Shown here: positions 1 to 5,205 of the stretch, piece by piece | Position numbering within the stretch: the stretch's first letter is position 1 | Layout of the letters: each line of letters begins with the position of its first letter | Origin: Candidatus Solincola jinzensis | Lineage (GTDB): Bacteria; Actinomycetota; Geothermincolia; Geothermincolales; RBG-13-55-18 | Reading direction: 5' to 3' | NCBI GenBank assembly: GCA_015711875.1 | Contig: MU158550.1 | Coordinates: forward strand, 1 to 5,480 | Length of the DNA stretch: 5,480 bases | Made by a program: the position numbers and the translations under genes | Notes under the pieces: generated by a model | Seen by the model: only the letters and a program-made list of their open reading frames with translations | What the model was told of the DNA's origin: nothing | The model's database searches: none

Positions 1-896
1 AGCGGCATCTGCTTGATCTCCTCCACCAGCTCCGGGACGCTCATGCCCATGAAGAGCCAGGTGGAGCCGAAGAGAACGCGGTCCGCGAGGATGCTGTTGC
101 CATATTCCACCAGAGGCTCCCAGCCAGTGTTGTGGCGCCCCACGTAGCGCGGGCGCATGGAGGCGAAGTCGATATACACGTTGGGATGCCGCCAGGCCAC
201 CGCCACCAGCTCCGCCGTCCAGGGCCAGCCGCCGTGCCCCGCGATGAGCTTGAGCTCCGGGAAGTCCAGGGCCACCTGGTCCAGGTGCGAGGGGTGCTCG
301 ACGAACATGGGCAGGCTGGCGAAGCTCACCGACTGGTGCAGCCATACCGGCACCCCCAGCTCCACGCACTTGGCGTAGATGGGGTAGAACTTGCGGTGGT
401 CTGCGGGGATGCCCTGCATGAACGGCCGCATGGCCACGCCGGAGAGGCCCAGCTCCTTCACGCAGCGCTCCACCTCGCGCACCGCGTCCATGCCCTTGTG
501 GGGGTCGATGCCCGCGAAGCAGCGCAAGCGCTCCGGGTGGCGGCTCACCACCTCGGCGAAGTAGTCGTTGGAAAGCCCTTTGATCCCGGATACAGTCTCC
601 TCGTCCATGTTGTATAAGACGGCCACCTCGACCTCCCAGGAGTCGAGCATGGCGATGAACTGCTCCTCCGTCTGCGCCAGAGGCTCCACCCGCGGCTCCA
701 GGAAGCGGTGTAGCTCCTCCTCGCTCATCTCCTCCTTGGCCCGCGCCAGTTCCTCAGCCGTGAGCCCCAGCATGGGGGCTACGCGCGGACCGTATATCCT
801 GCGCAGGTACTCGGACATCTGAGGCGGAAGGCCGGTGATCTGGTCGATCACGCCTTCCTTGGTGGGAAGGTTGCACAAGCAGTCGATGATCTTCAA
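1..896 (-). CDS. Amidohydrolase-2 family protein (partial, C-terminus beyond left edge)
   Basis: 298 residues are visible; family members are usually about 300-350, so little is missing. The fold is recognised from a (beta/alpha)8-type series of motifs: the N-terminal strand MKIIDCLCNLPT, a helical insert at about 25-80, FAGIDPHKG (127-135), GVAMRPF (153-159), VWLHQS (184-189), IAGHGGWPW (218-226), VYIDFASM (240-247) and VLFGSTW (274-280). In the ACMSD/amidohydrolase-2 family these barrels hydrolyse or decarboxylate small acids in the cytoplasm. Here the metal-binding HxH after strand 1 is L-C-N (7-9), and the usual Asp of FGSD is Thr279. His187 and His221 remain. The reaction is therefore unknown, and classical zinc chemistry is doubtful. 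The start is TTG at 896, chosen because AGGAGG (909-904) lies 7 bases upstream; the overlap with the preceding gene's stop implies translational coupling. Family assignment is confident; function is not. Confidence 0.88.
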   Translation of the reverse strand, partial: MKIIDCLCNLPTKEGVIDQITGLPPQMSEYLRRIYGPRVAPMLGLTAEELARAKEEMSEEELHRFLEPRVEPLAQTEEQFIAMLDSWEVEVAVLYNMDEETVSGIKGLSNDYFAEVVSRHPERLRCFAGIDPHKGMDAVREVERCVKELGLSGVAMRPFMQGIPADHRKFYPIYAKCVELGVPVWLHQSVSFASLPMFVEHPSHLDQVALDFPELKLIAGHGGWPWTAELVAVAWRHPNVYIDFASMRPRYVGRHNTGWEPLVEYGNSILADRVLFGSTWLFMGMSVPELVEEIKQMP

Positions 897-1474
897 TACC
901 CCACCTCCTTACCTCTTTCCCGGCGGCGATACGAACATCTCAGTCCCTTGTGACGGCGATCCTGCCCACACACACGTCCCGGGCAATCCTTGGCGCCGCT
1001 CAGGCAGACGCTCATCTCCAGCCGCATGTCCTCCGCCCTTGCCATGGCCATCTCCACCACCTTTACATATTTATCCATCCTGCCCTCGAGCGGCGGGATG
1101 CAGCAGATGTCCGCGCCGAGGCCCAGGCTCTCGGTGCGCCTGGCGGGCTTGTCCAGCTTCTCCTTCTTGTTCATATCCCGGATCATGAGGTAGGCGCCCA
1201 CCTTCTTGAAGGGGACGTCGAGTTCTCTGCACAGCGGCTCCATGAGGGGCAGCGCCCGCCACAGCAACCTGGTGCGGTGGTACTCGGGCCTGAACTCCAG
1301 GGTGTCCCTCCCCTGGCAGACCACGCCCACGTTGGCCTTGGTGATGCCCCAACCCACGTCGACGTTCTTCTCCACCACGGTCACTTCCAACTTGTACCTG
1401 GAGAGCTCCCGAGCGGTGGCAGCGCCGAGCACGCCGGCGCCGATGATGAGGACTTCGGTTTCGAGCGCGGACAT
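893..1474 (-). CDS. FAD-dependent oxidoreductase (DAO/GlpA-like), truncated
   Basis: This encodes 193 residues. Residues 8-36 form an FAD-binding Rossmann unit: IIGAGVLGAATA with GxGxxG at 12-17, ending in VVEK with Glu35 for the ribose. DVGWGITKANVGVV (39-52) and the LCRELDVPFKKVGAYLMI segment (81-98) match the N-terminal part of GlpA-like glycerol-3-phosphate/2-hydroxyacid dehydrogenases, which normally run to about 370-500 residues. Similarity fades after about residue 122. The remainder is Cys-rich (C124, C125, C157, C164, C169, C180) and ends in an Arg/Lys-rich tail, so the substrate domain is absent. The ATG at 1474 has AGGGAGG 5 bases upstream and a promoter just beyond; the in-frame extension towards 1906 lies upstream of that promoter and looks non-coding. 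It is either a remnant produced by an internal deletion or a short flavin-binding protein. The stop overlaps the next gene's TTG start. Confidence 0.72.
   Translation of the reverse strand: MSALETEVLIIGAGVLGAATARELSRYKLEVTVVEKNVDVGWGITKANVGVVCQGRDTLEFRPEYHRTRLLWRALPLMEPLCRELDVPFKKVGAYLMIRDMNKKEKLDKPARRTESLGLGADICCIPPLEGRMDKYVKVVEMAMARAEDMRLEMSVCLSGAKDCPGRVCGQDRRHKGLRCSYRRRERGKEVGY
904..909 (-). promoter_or_regulatory. Ribosome binding site of the amidohydrolase gene
   Basis: AGGAGG, within AAGGAGGTGG (910-901), lies 7 bases before the TTG codon at 896 and inside the end of the upstream oxidoreductase frame. It decides the unusual TTG start; no ATG in this frame lies nearby. The upstream TGA (895-893) overlaps the TTG by two bases, so ribosomes ending on the first gene can restart on the second. 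Confidence 0.8.
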
Positions 1475-1516
1475 CTTCCCCTCCCTCTCCCGTTGCGAAG
1501 CAAAGGTCCGAATAAG

Positions 1517-1546
1517 ATGATATTTTCGATAAATGGCATATGTCAA
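1517..1546 (-). promoter_or_regulatory. Promoter of the oxidoreductase-amidohydrolase operon
   Basis: On the minus strand a perfect -35 TTGACA (1546-1541) is followed after 18 bases by TATCAT (1522-1517, 5 of 6 matches to TATAAT). Transcription would start near 1510, giving a leader of about 36 bases before the ATG at 1474. The AT-rich patch contrasts with the GC-rich surroundings. This promoter supports 1474 as the true start of the operon rather than a codon further upstream. Confidence 0.65.
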
Positions 1547-1900
1547 AAGACCGCAAAGGACAGGCAGTGAAAGGCTGACCGGGAATCGAGATCTCGCAAG
1601 GGCAGGACATACGGCATTCCGGCTCCGCGGTGGCATTACATGGAATACTATTCCTTCTTTTCTCGATCTCCCTGGCGACAGGCGCCATGCTAGCGGCGCC
1701 CGCTTCCCGAGTGACGATCCTAATCCTGGCCTTCCAAAACCGGCGGCGTTATGGCGATCCCGCTGGCCGAAAAGCCGCGCTACAGGTCCGCCATGTGCAT
1801 CGCGACGCCGATGCCCTCGCGCTTTGACAGCAGTCGTTGATACTCCCTCTGATCTTGTCATGCGCGGCACAGGCGATGTAGCCTGAATTGTAATTGCATA
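1547..1900. other. Gene-free divergent intergenic stretch with palindromes
   Basis: Frames here show no family motif and no credible ribosome binding sites. I see three inverted repeats: CGAGATCTCG (1587-1596), GGAATA-C-TATTCC (1642-1654), and GGCGCC repeated at 1681-1686 and 1695-1700, which can pair into a 6-bp hairpin with an 8-base loop. None is followed by a T tract. On the minus strand, about 1857-1720, a protein-like stretch (REYQRLLSKREGIGVAMHM and RGFSASGIAITPPVLEG) is split by a TAG at 1782-1780 and closed by another at 1722-1720. It may be the remnant of a decayed gene that I cannot identify. Confidence 0.4.
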
Positions 1901-1929
1901 TTGCAAACATTTCTAATTTCAAGTATTAT
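1901..1929 (+). promoter_or_regulatory. Promoter of the SDR gene
   Basis: TTGCAA (1901-1906, 4 of 6 to consensus) and TATTAT (1924-1929, 5 of 6) are 17 bases apart in an AT-rich island. Transcription would begin near 1936, leaving a leader of about 90 bases before the ATG at 2026. Confidence 0.55.
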
Positions 1930-1943
1930 CGAAAGCGCGGTTT

Positions 1944-1972
1944 GTTTGTATCTACGTTAGCATACGAAACGT
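1944..1972. promoter_or_regulatory. Possible operator dyads downstream of the SDR promoter
   Basis: Two overlapping imperfect dyads follow the -10 box. ACGTT (1954-1958) pairs with AACGT (1968-1972) across 9 bases. GTTTGTAT (1944-1951) pairs with ATACGAAAC (1962-1970) with one bulged base. They lie just after the predicted transcription start, where a repressor would act. No cognate protein is indicated, and short dyads of this kind can arise by chance. Confidence 0.25.
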
Positions 1973-2025
1973 GACGGATCGCGGCGGAACATCAATGCGA
2001 AAGCGGCGTGGATAAGGCGGTTGTG

Positions 2026-2904
2026 ATGATCAAGATGAAGGAGAGACACGACCTGAGGGGGGAAAAAGCCCTGGTCACCGGCGGGGCCAGCGGCATCGGT
2101 TTCGCCATCGCTAGGGAACTGGCAGGCCGGGGGGCGGTCCCCATCCTCCTGGACCTCAACCAGGATGCGCTGGACGGCGCCCTCGAGGCGCTGCGGAGGA
2201 AGGGATATGAGGCGTGGGGCTATAAAGCCGACGTCACCCGCATCGAGGAGTTGCGGGAGGTAAAGGAGCGCCTGGAGGCGCAGGGCTCAAGCCCCGACAT
2301 CCTGGTGAACTGCGCCGGCATCACCCTCATCGCCCACGTCACCGCCACCGAGCACGAGGAGTGGCGCCGCATCATCGACGTGAACCTCATGGGGACCGTT
2401 AACGCCGTCGAGACCTTCCTCCCTGCCATGGTGGAGCGGGGCCACGGGCACGTGGTGAACATCGGGTCCATCGACGGCATCATCCCCATCCCCGGCCAAT
2501 CCGCCTACTGCGCCAGCAAGTTCGCCGTGACCGGCCTCACGGAGGTACTGTATTACGACCTCAGGCAAAGCGGCGTGGGAGTGACCCTGGTCTGCCCGGG
2601 TTATGTAAGGACGCCGCTCGCCAGCACCTCCACCCTCAAGGATCTCCCGCTTCACTTCAAAGGGGCGAAAGCACTAGAGCGCTTCCTGAAGGTATTCGGC
2701 AGTTCCCCTTCCAAGGTAGCAAGACGCGTGGTGGGCGCCATGGCCCGCGGCCGTTTCCTGGTCATACCCGGCCTTCCGAGCCGCGTTTTCTATCATTACC
2801 GCCGCCTCTTCCCCCGCCTGGCGACACGCTCCGGGCTATGGGTGGCCGGGCTCTTCGCCTGGTGGAGGAAGAACCTGCCACGGCGGGCCATGCAGTCACC
2901 GTGA
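2026..2904 (+). CDS. Short-chain dehydrogenase/reductase (classical SDR)
   Basis: 292 residues, a complete classical SDR with a C-terminal extension. Visible elements: the nucleotide loop TGGASGIG (18-25), Asp43 ending strand 2 (LLDLN), Asp69 in ADVT, NCAG (95-98), and the catalytic set Asn120, Ser148, Tyr161 and Lys165 in YCASK, then CPGYVRTPL with the PG motif at 191-192. Asp43 without a basic partner suggests NAD(H) rather than NADP(H); this is inference. The last 45 or so residues are aromatic, hydrophobic and basic (FYHYRRLF, LFAWWRK), possibly for membrane contact or oligomerisation. It should oxidise or reduce an alcohol/carbonyl on an unknown substrate. The ATG at 2026 was chosen for AAGGCGG ending 5 bases upstream; GTG 2008 and ATG 2035 are alternatives. 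It is transcribed alone, divergent from the oxidoreductase operon. Family is certain, substrate unknown. Confidence 0.95.
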   Translation: MIKMKERHDLRGEKALVTGGASGIGFAIARELAGRGAVPILLDLNQDALDGALEALRRKGYEAWGYKADVTRIEELREVKERLEAQGSSPDILVNCAGITLIAHVTATEHEEWRRIIDVNLMGTVNAVETFLPAMVERGHGHVVNIGSIDGIIPIPGQSAYCASKFAVTGLTEVLYYDLRQSGVGVTLVCPGYVRTPLASTSTLKDLPLHFKGAKALERFLKVFGSSPSKVARRVVGAMARGRFLVIPGLPSRVFYHYRRLFPRLATRSGLWVAGLFAWWRKNLPRRAMQSP

Positions 2905-3315
2905 AGAGCATGAGAAAAGCCTCGATGCGCACCGAGGGCCGGCTCAAGCAGTGACGGACCATGCCCTCACCATCTGTAACTCGCGCTCATATGATTCGCC
3001 CCGCAGCGCGGGAGGCTCCGCGGCAGGCTGCGCCATCCACCCTGCTCCTCCCGGAGGAAACGGTAACGGTCCATGCGCGGTCCCCGGGGCCTCGTGATAA
3101 TAAGGCCCGCTTTCCGCGTTGCGGGAGAATCCCTCGGCCGGCTCTGCGCCCCTAGAAGTCACTCTGAAAGAAAAAGCTCGCTAATGGTTTGCGGCGAGAA
3201 CCTTTCCGCCGCTCGCGCGATCAAGCAACAGCCCATCCGCTCGCCTTATCGGCGGTATCGATTTTACATGGACACGGCCCTCGGGAATTCCAGGAAAACG
3301 GAGCCGAGGACTTTT
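2905..3315. other. Convergent intergenic gap without a recognisable gene
   Basis: The 411 bases lie between the ends of the SDR and ppa genes. Reading frames here lack motifs and good ribosome sites. TCCTCC-C-GGAGGA (3047-3059) is a near-perfect palindrome, and a CCCCGGGG core lies near 3083. No plus-strand hairpin with a T tract follows the SDR stop: CCTCG/CGAGG around 2920-2938 is weak and has no Ts. The gap is long for a simple convergent terminator region, so an undetected small RNA or eroded gene cannot be excluded. Confidence 0.4.
3169..3212 (-). terminator. Possible terminator region downstream of ppa
   Basis: Read on the minus strand beyond the ppa stop, GCGGCG and CGCCGC (3212-3207 with 3196-3191) form a 6-bp GC hairpin with a 10-base loop. 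A competing weaker stem, CTCGC with GCGAG (3198-3194 with 3181-3177), leads directly into CTTTTTCTTTC (3176-3166). The second has the T tract but only five base pairs and a 12-base loop. It lies over 100 bases past the stop. Weak support. Confidence 0.27.
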
Positions 3316-3840
3316 TCACTCAGGACAAGATCGGTCCCTGTCGAGCACCTTGCGGGAAAGCAGGTAATCTCTTGCTCTTGCCGCATCGAGCCATCCCTCG
3401 CTGCGCACTTCCTTGAACTCCAACTTTTTACAGGTGAGGAAGAAGTTCTCGATCTCGTCCAGGAGAGGAGGCGGCGGCTCGTGGATGTCCCCGACCTGAC
3501 CCCAGCGGGGATCTTCCAGGGGCACGGCGATGACCTTGCTGTCACCGCCCTTGTCGTCGCGCATCTCCAGCAATCCTATGGGCTTGGCCTCGATAAAGCA
3601 GCCCGGAAAGGTCGGCTCCTCGATGAGCACCAGGACGTCCATCTCATCCCCGTCCTCGGCCAGGGTATCCTGGATGTATCCGTAATCCGCGGGGTAATGC
3701 ACGGAGCTGGAGAGCACCCGGTTCAGCTTGATGCGCCCACTCTCGCGGTCGAACTCGTACTTGTTGCGGGAGCCCTTGGGGATCTCCACGATGACCTCGA
3801 CGATGTCCGGAAAAACGTCCTCGCTCGACGAACCGTCCAT
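3316..3840 (-). CDS. ppa: Inorganic pyrophosphatase, family I (soluble)
   Basis: Hydrolyses pyrophosphate to two phosphates in the cytoplasm with Mg2+, pulling nucleic-acid and other biosynthetic reactions forward. At 174 residues it matches the usual bacterial length (about 176 in E. coli). Visible are VEIPKGSRNKYEFD (18-31, with Glu19, Lys27, Glu29), Arg41, HYPADYGYI (48-56, with Tyr49 and Tyr53), the signature DGDEMDV (63-69, metal ligands Asp63, Asp65, Asp68), and Asp95, Asp100 and Lys102 in RDDKGGDSK. The late motif usually reading F-F-x-x-Y-K is FFLTCK here: Cys137 replaces the conserved Tyr (E. coli Tyr141) and Lys138 remains. The ATG at 3840 is fixed by AGGAG (3850-3846) 5 bases upstream; longer in-frame starts lack such a site. 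Monocistronic with its own promoter, convergent with the SDR gene. Very confident. Confidence 0.97.
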   Translation of the reverse strand: MDGSSSEDVFPDIVEVIVEIPKGSRNKYEFDRESGRIKLNRVLSSSVHYPADYGYIQDTLAEDGDEMDVLVLIEEPTFPGCFIEAKPIGLLEMRDDKGGDSKVIAVPLEDPRWGQVGDIHEPPPPLLDEIENFFLTCKKLEFKEVRSEGWLDAARARDYLLSRKVLDRDRSCPE

Positions 3841-3901
3841 TCTCACTCCTCTTTCGGCCATCAAGACCCACTCCCCGCCCTCTCCATATCCTCGTTTACT
3901 T

Positions 3902-3929
3902 TGTATAGCGCCCCAGTAAGGTTTGTCCA
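3902..3929 (-). promoter_or_regulatory. Promoter of ppa
   Basis: On the minus strand TGGACA (3929-3924, 5 of 6 to TTGACA) and TATACA (3907-3902, 4 of 6) are separated by 16 bases. Transcription would begin near 3895, giving a leader of roughly 55 bases that contains the AGAGGAG ribosome site (3852-3846). Confidence 0.5.
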
Positions 3930-4427
3930 CCACTCCCCTATTCTCAAGCGAGATCGCTTATCTCTGCATCGCCATGCGGCAAACCCCATGGACGGCAATA
4001 ACAAAGCGGGCACATATACAGAGTAATGTATTGGTATTATCCTCCAGGCTCAGTGCAAAGGCTGACCCCATGCCTCATCAGACCCCGAGAACACGGGGAA
4101 AGCAGCGGGCAAGCTGCCGGCGTGGCGGATATAGCAATATTAACTAGATAAGGAGCGAAGCCTGGCCCCCGCGTCTCAGCCGCCCGACGAGGCCTGTCCC
4201 CTAATGCCCGCGCTTCTGAAGCCTTGCGCCGGGCGACCCGCGGGAAATATACCCGGGGTGAGTCGATTCTGATGCTGTACCGTTCCGTCGTGCGCTTTTC
4301 GGATTGAGACCGACCTATCATCCTGACAGACCAAGCAAAAAGGCGAGAGGAAAAGAGTGTTCATCTAATGTTCGAACCTGGAAACGTGGCGCTACGTCCG
4401 GTCTCCGAAGCGAAGGAATTGGGTGAC
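3930..4427. other. Gene-free stretch between ppa and the TetR gene
   Basis: No frame shows a recognisable domain. Two small hairpins stand side by side: CCCCG/CGGGG (4083-4087 with 4094-4098, loop 6) and GCAGC/GCTGC (4102-4106 with 4113-4117, loop 6); neither has a T tract. AGACC occurs at 4307-4311 and 4328-4332, 21 bases apart, and inverted as GGTCT at 4400-4404. An ATG at 4368 is in frame with the TetR gene, but it lies upstream of the predicted promoter and has no well-placed ribosome site, so I treat 4368-4496 as non-coding. Confidence 0.4.
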
Positions 4428-4456
4428 TTGATAGCTGAGGGATGCGGTGGTATGAT
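4428..4456 (+). promoter_or_regulatory. Promoter of the TetR-family gene
   Basis: TTGATA (4428-4433, 5 of 6) and TATGAT (4451-4456, 5 of 6) are exactly 17 bases apart. The start of transcription would be near 4463, giving a leader of about 34 bases before GTG 4497. This is the best plus-strand promoter in the window, and it rules against translation starting at 4368. Confidence 0.68.
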
Positions 4457-4479
4457 TTCCATACCGACTGGTTGGTCTA
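4449..4479. promoter_or_regulatory. Putative TetR autoregulatory operator (two overlapping palindromes)
   Basis: GGTATG-ATTTC-CATACC (4449-4465) is a perfect inverted repeat that contains the -10 box. Overlapping its right arm, ACCGAC-TG-GTTGGT (4463-4476) is a second dyad with one mismatch; the wider site CATACCGACTGGTTGGTCTA (4460-4479) covers the predicted transcription start. From memory of the NemR literature, its operator carries TAGACC/GGTCTA half-sites; the right half here, GGTCTA (4474-4479), matches. Protein bound here would block RNA polymerase, so autorepression is a reasonable inference. Confidence 0.55.
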
Positions 4480-4484
4480 TTTTA

Positions 4485-4491
4485 AGGGAGG
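4485..4491 (+). promoter_or_regulatory. Ribosome binding site deciding the TetR start
   Basis: AGGGAGG sits 5 bases before the GTG at 4497. It gives a 221-residue protein whose N-terminal arm has the usual TetR length, whereas the ATG at 4368 would add 43 residues untypical of the family. Confidence 0.75.
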
Positions 4492-4496
4492 CCGGA

Positions 4497-5162
4497 GTGG
4501 CCGGTACGACGGAATCCCTGTCCAGGGGCGAGAAGACGCGCCGGCGCATCGTAGGACATGCGACCCTGCTCATGTATGAGAAGGGATACGCGCGCACGAC
4601 CATAGACGACGTGATCGCGGCGGCGGGAGTCACCAAGGGCAGCTTTTACTTCCATTTCGCCTCCAAGGAGGAGCTGGGATACGCGGTGATCGAGGCCGCC
4701 TCCGAGCACATCCTCTACCGGCTGCGCGGTTTCCTCGACCGGCCCGATCTCTCTCCCCGTCAGCGCATCGAGGCCATGCTGCGGGAGATCCAGGGCATCG
4801 TGGAGGCGGCGGACTGTTCCCGCGGCTGCATCATCGGGAACCTTGCCCTCGAGACCAGCCATTCCAACCCGGGCTTCCGGGAGAGGATCGCGCGGGCTTT
4901 CCGGGAGTGGTCGGAGCTGATCGCCCATGAGCTGGAGGCGATGAAGGCGGCGGGAGAGCTCCCGCCTGTATTCGATCCCGCCGCATACGCCGATTTCGCC
5001 GTCAGCGCCCTCGAGGGCGGGATCATGATCAGCAAGGTCACGCGGGACCCCGCCCCCATGCGCAACAGCGTCAAGTTTATCCTGAGGCTGTTCGAAAACC
5101 CCGAGGCACAAGTCCGCAAGAAGCTCAAAGCGGCATCCAATAAAAAGGTTAGCGGGACATAG
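4497..5162 (+). CDS. TetR/AcrR-family transcriptional regulator (NemR-like)
   Basis: 221 residues from GTG 4497. The N-terminal DNA-binding domain is at about 13-60: TRRRIVGHATLLMYEKGYARTT, then the helix-turn-helix TTIDDVIAAAGVTKGSFYFHF (34-54) and SKEEL. The C-terminal ligand/dimer domain carries DCSRGCIIGNLALETSHSNP (106-125). This matches the GC-x-x-x-x-L-x-x-E segment of E. coli NemR (SGCLTVKLSAEV), placing Cys111 at NemR Cys106, the residue reported to sense reactive electrophiles and oxidants. A second Cys107 is four residues before. It should bind DNA as a dimer and repress; two palindromes over its own promoter point to autoregulation. The signal and other targets are unknown. The broken frame 43 bases downstream on the same strand may be co-transcribed. 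Family certain; NemR-like grouping probable. Confidence 0.94.
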   Translation: MAGTTESLSRGEKTRRRIVGHATLLMYEKGYARTTIDDVIAAAGVTKGSFYFHFASKEELGYAVIEAASEHILYRLRGFLDRPDLSPRQRIEAMLREIQGIVEAADCSRGCIIGNLALETSHSNPGFRERIARAFREWSELIAHELEAMKAAGELPPVFDPAAYADFAVSALEGGIMISKVTRDPAPMRNSVKFILRLFENPEAQVRKKLKAASNKKVSGT

Positions 5163-5205
5163 TGGCCGTATCGGCGAAGTATAGAAGATCAGACAGGATA
5201 TGGAT

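Noticed and set aside
132..617. Plus-strand open frame rich in His, Val and Ala opposite the amidohydrolase
   Set aside because: Antisense artefact of GC-rich coding sequence; the minus strand encodes a continuous barrel with family motifs.
1681..1700. GGCGCC/GGCGCC hairpin as a terminator
   Set aside because: There is no T tract on either strand and no gene ends nearby; both arms are self-complementary GC hexamers that are common in GC-rich DNA.
1720..1782. TAG codons in the minus-strand remnant read as pyrrolysine
   Set aside because: The context does not resemble the methylamine methyltransferases, a further TAG soon follows in non-protein-like sequence, and there is no start codon or ribosome site.
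1475..1906. In-frame N-terminal extension of the FAD oxidoreductase up to an ATG at 1906
   Set aside because: It would run through the TTGACA/TATCAT promoter, has no ribosome site, and its translation is Arg-rich and unlike any flavoprotein N-terminus; the FAD motif properly begins a few residues after ATG 1474.
3841..3933. Longer starts for ppa at upstream in-frame ATGs (such as 3933 and 3860)
   Set aside because: ATG 3840 has AGGAG at 5 bases and gives the normal family length; the start at 3933 would also lie upstream of the predicted transcription start.
3073..4026. Long plus-strand open frame across the ppa region
   Set aside because: It is the antisense shadow of ppa, which has a complete set of catalytic motifs on the minus strand; the plus translation has no recognisable domain.
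4368..4496. ATG 4368 as the start of the TetR gene, adding 43 residues
   Set aside because: The extension contains the predicted promoter and operator, lacks a well-spaced ribosome site, and TetR proteins normally begin 10-20 residues before the helix-turn-helix domain; GTG 4497 has AGGGAGG at ideal spacing.
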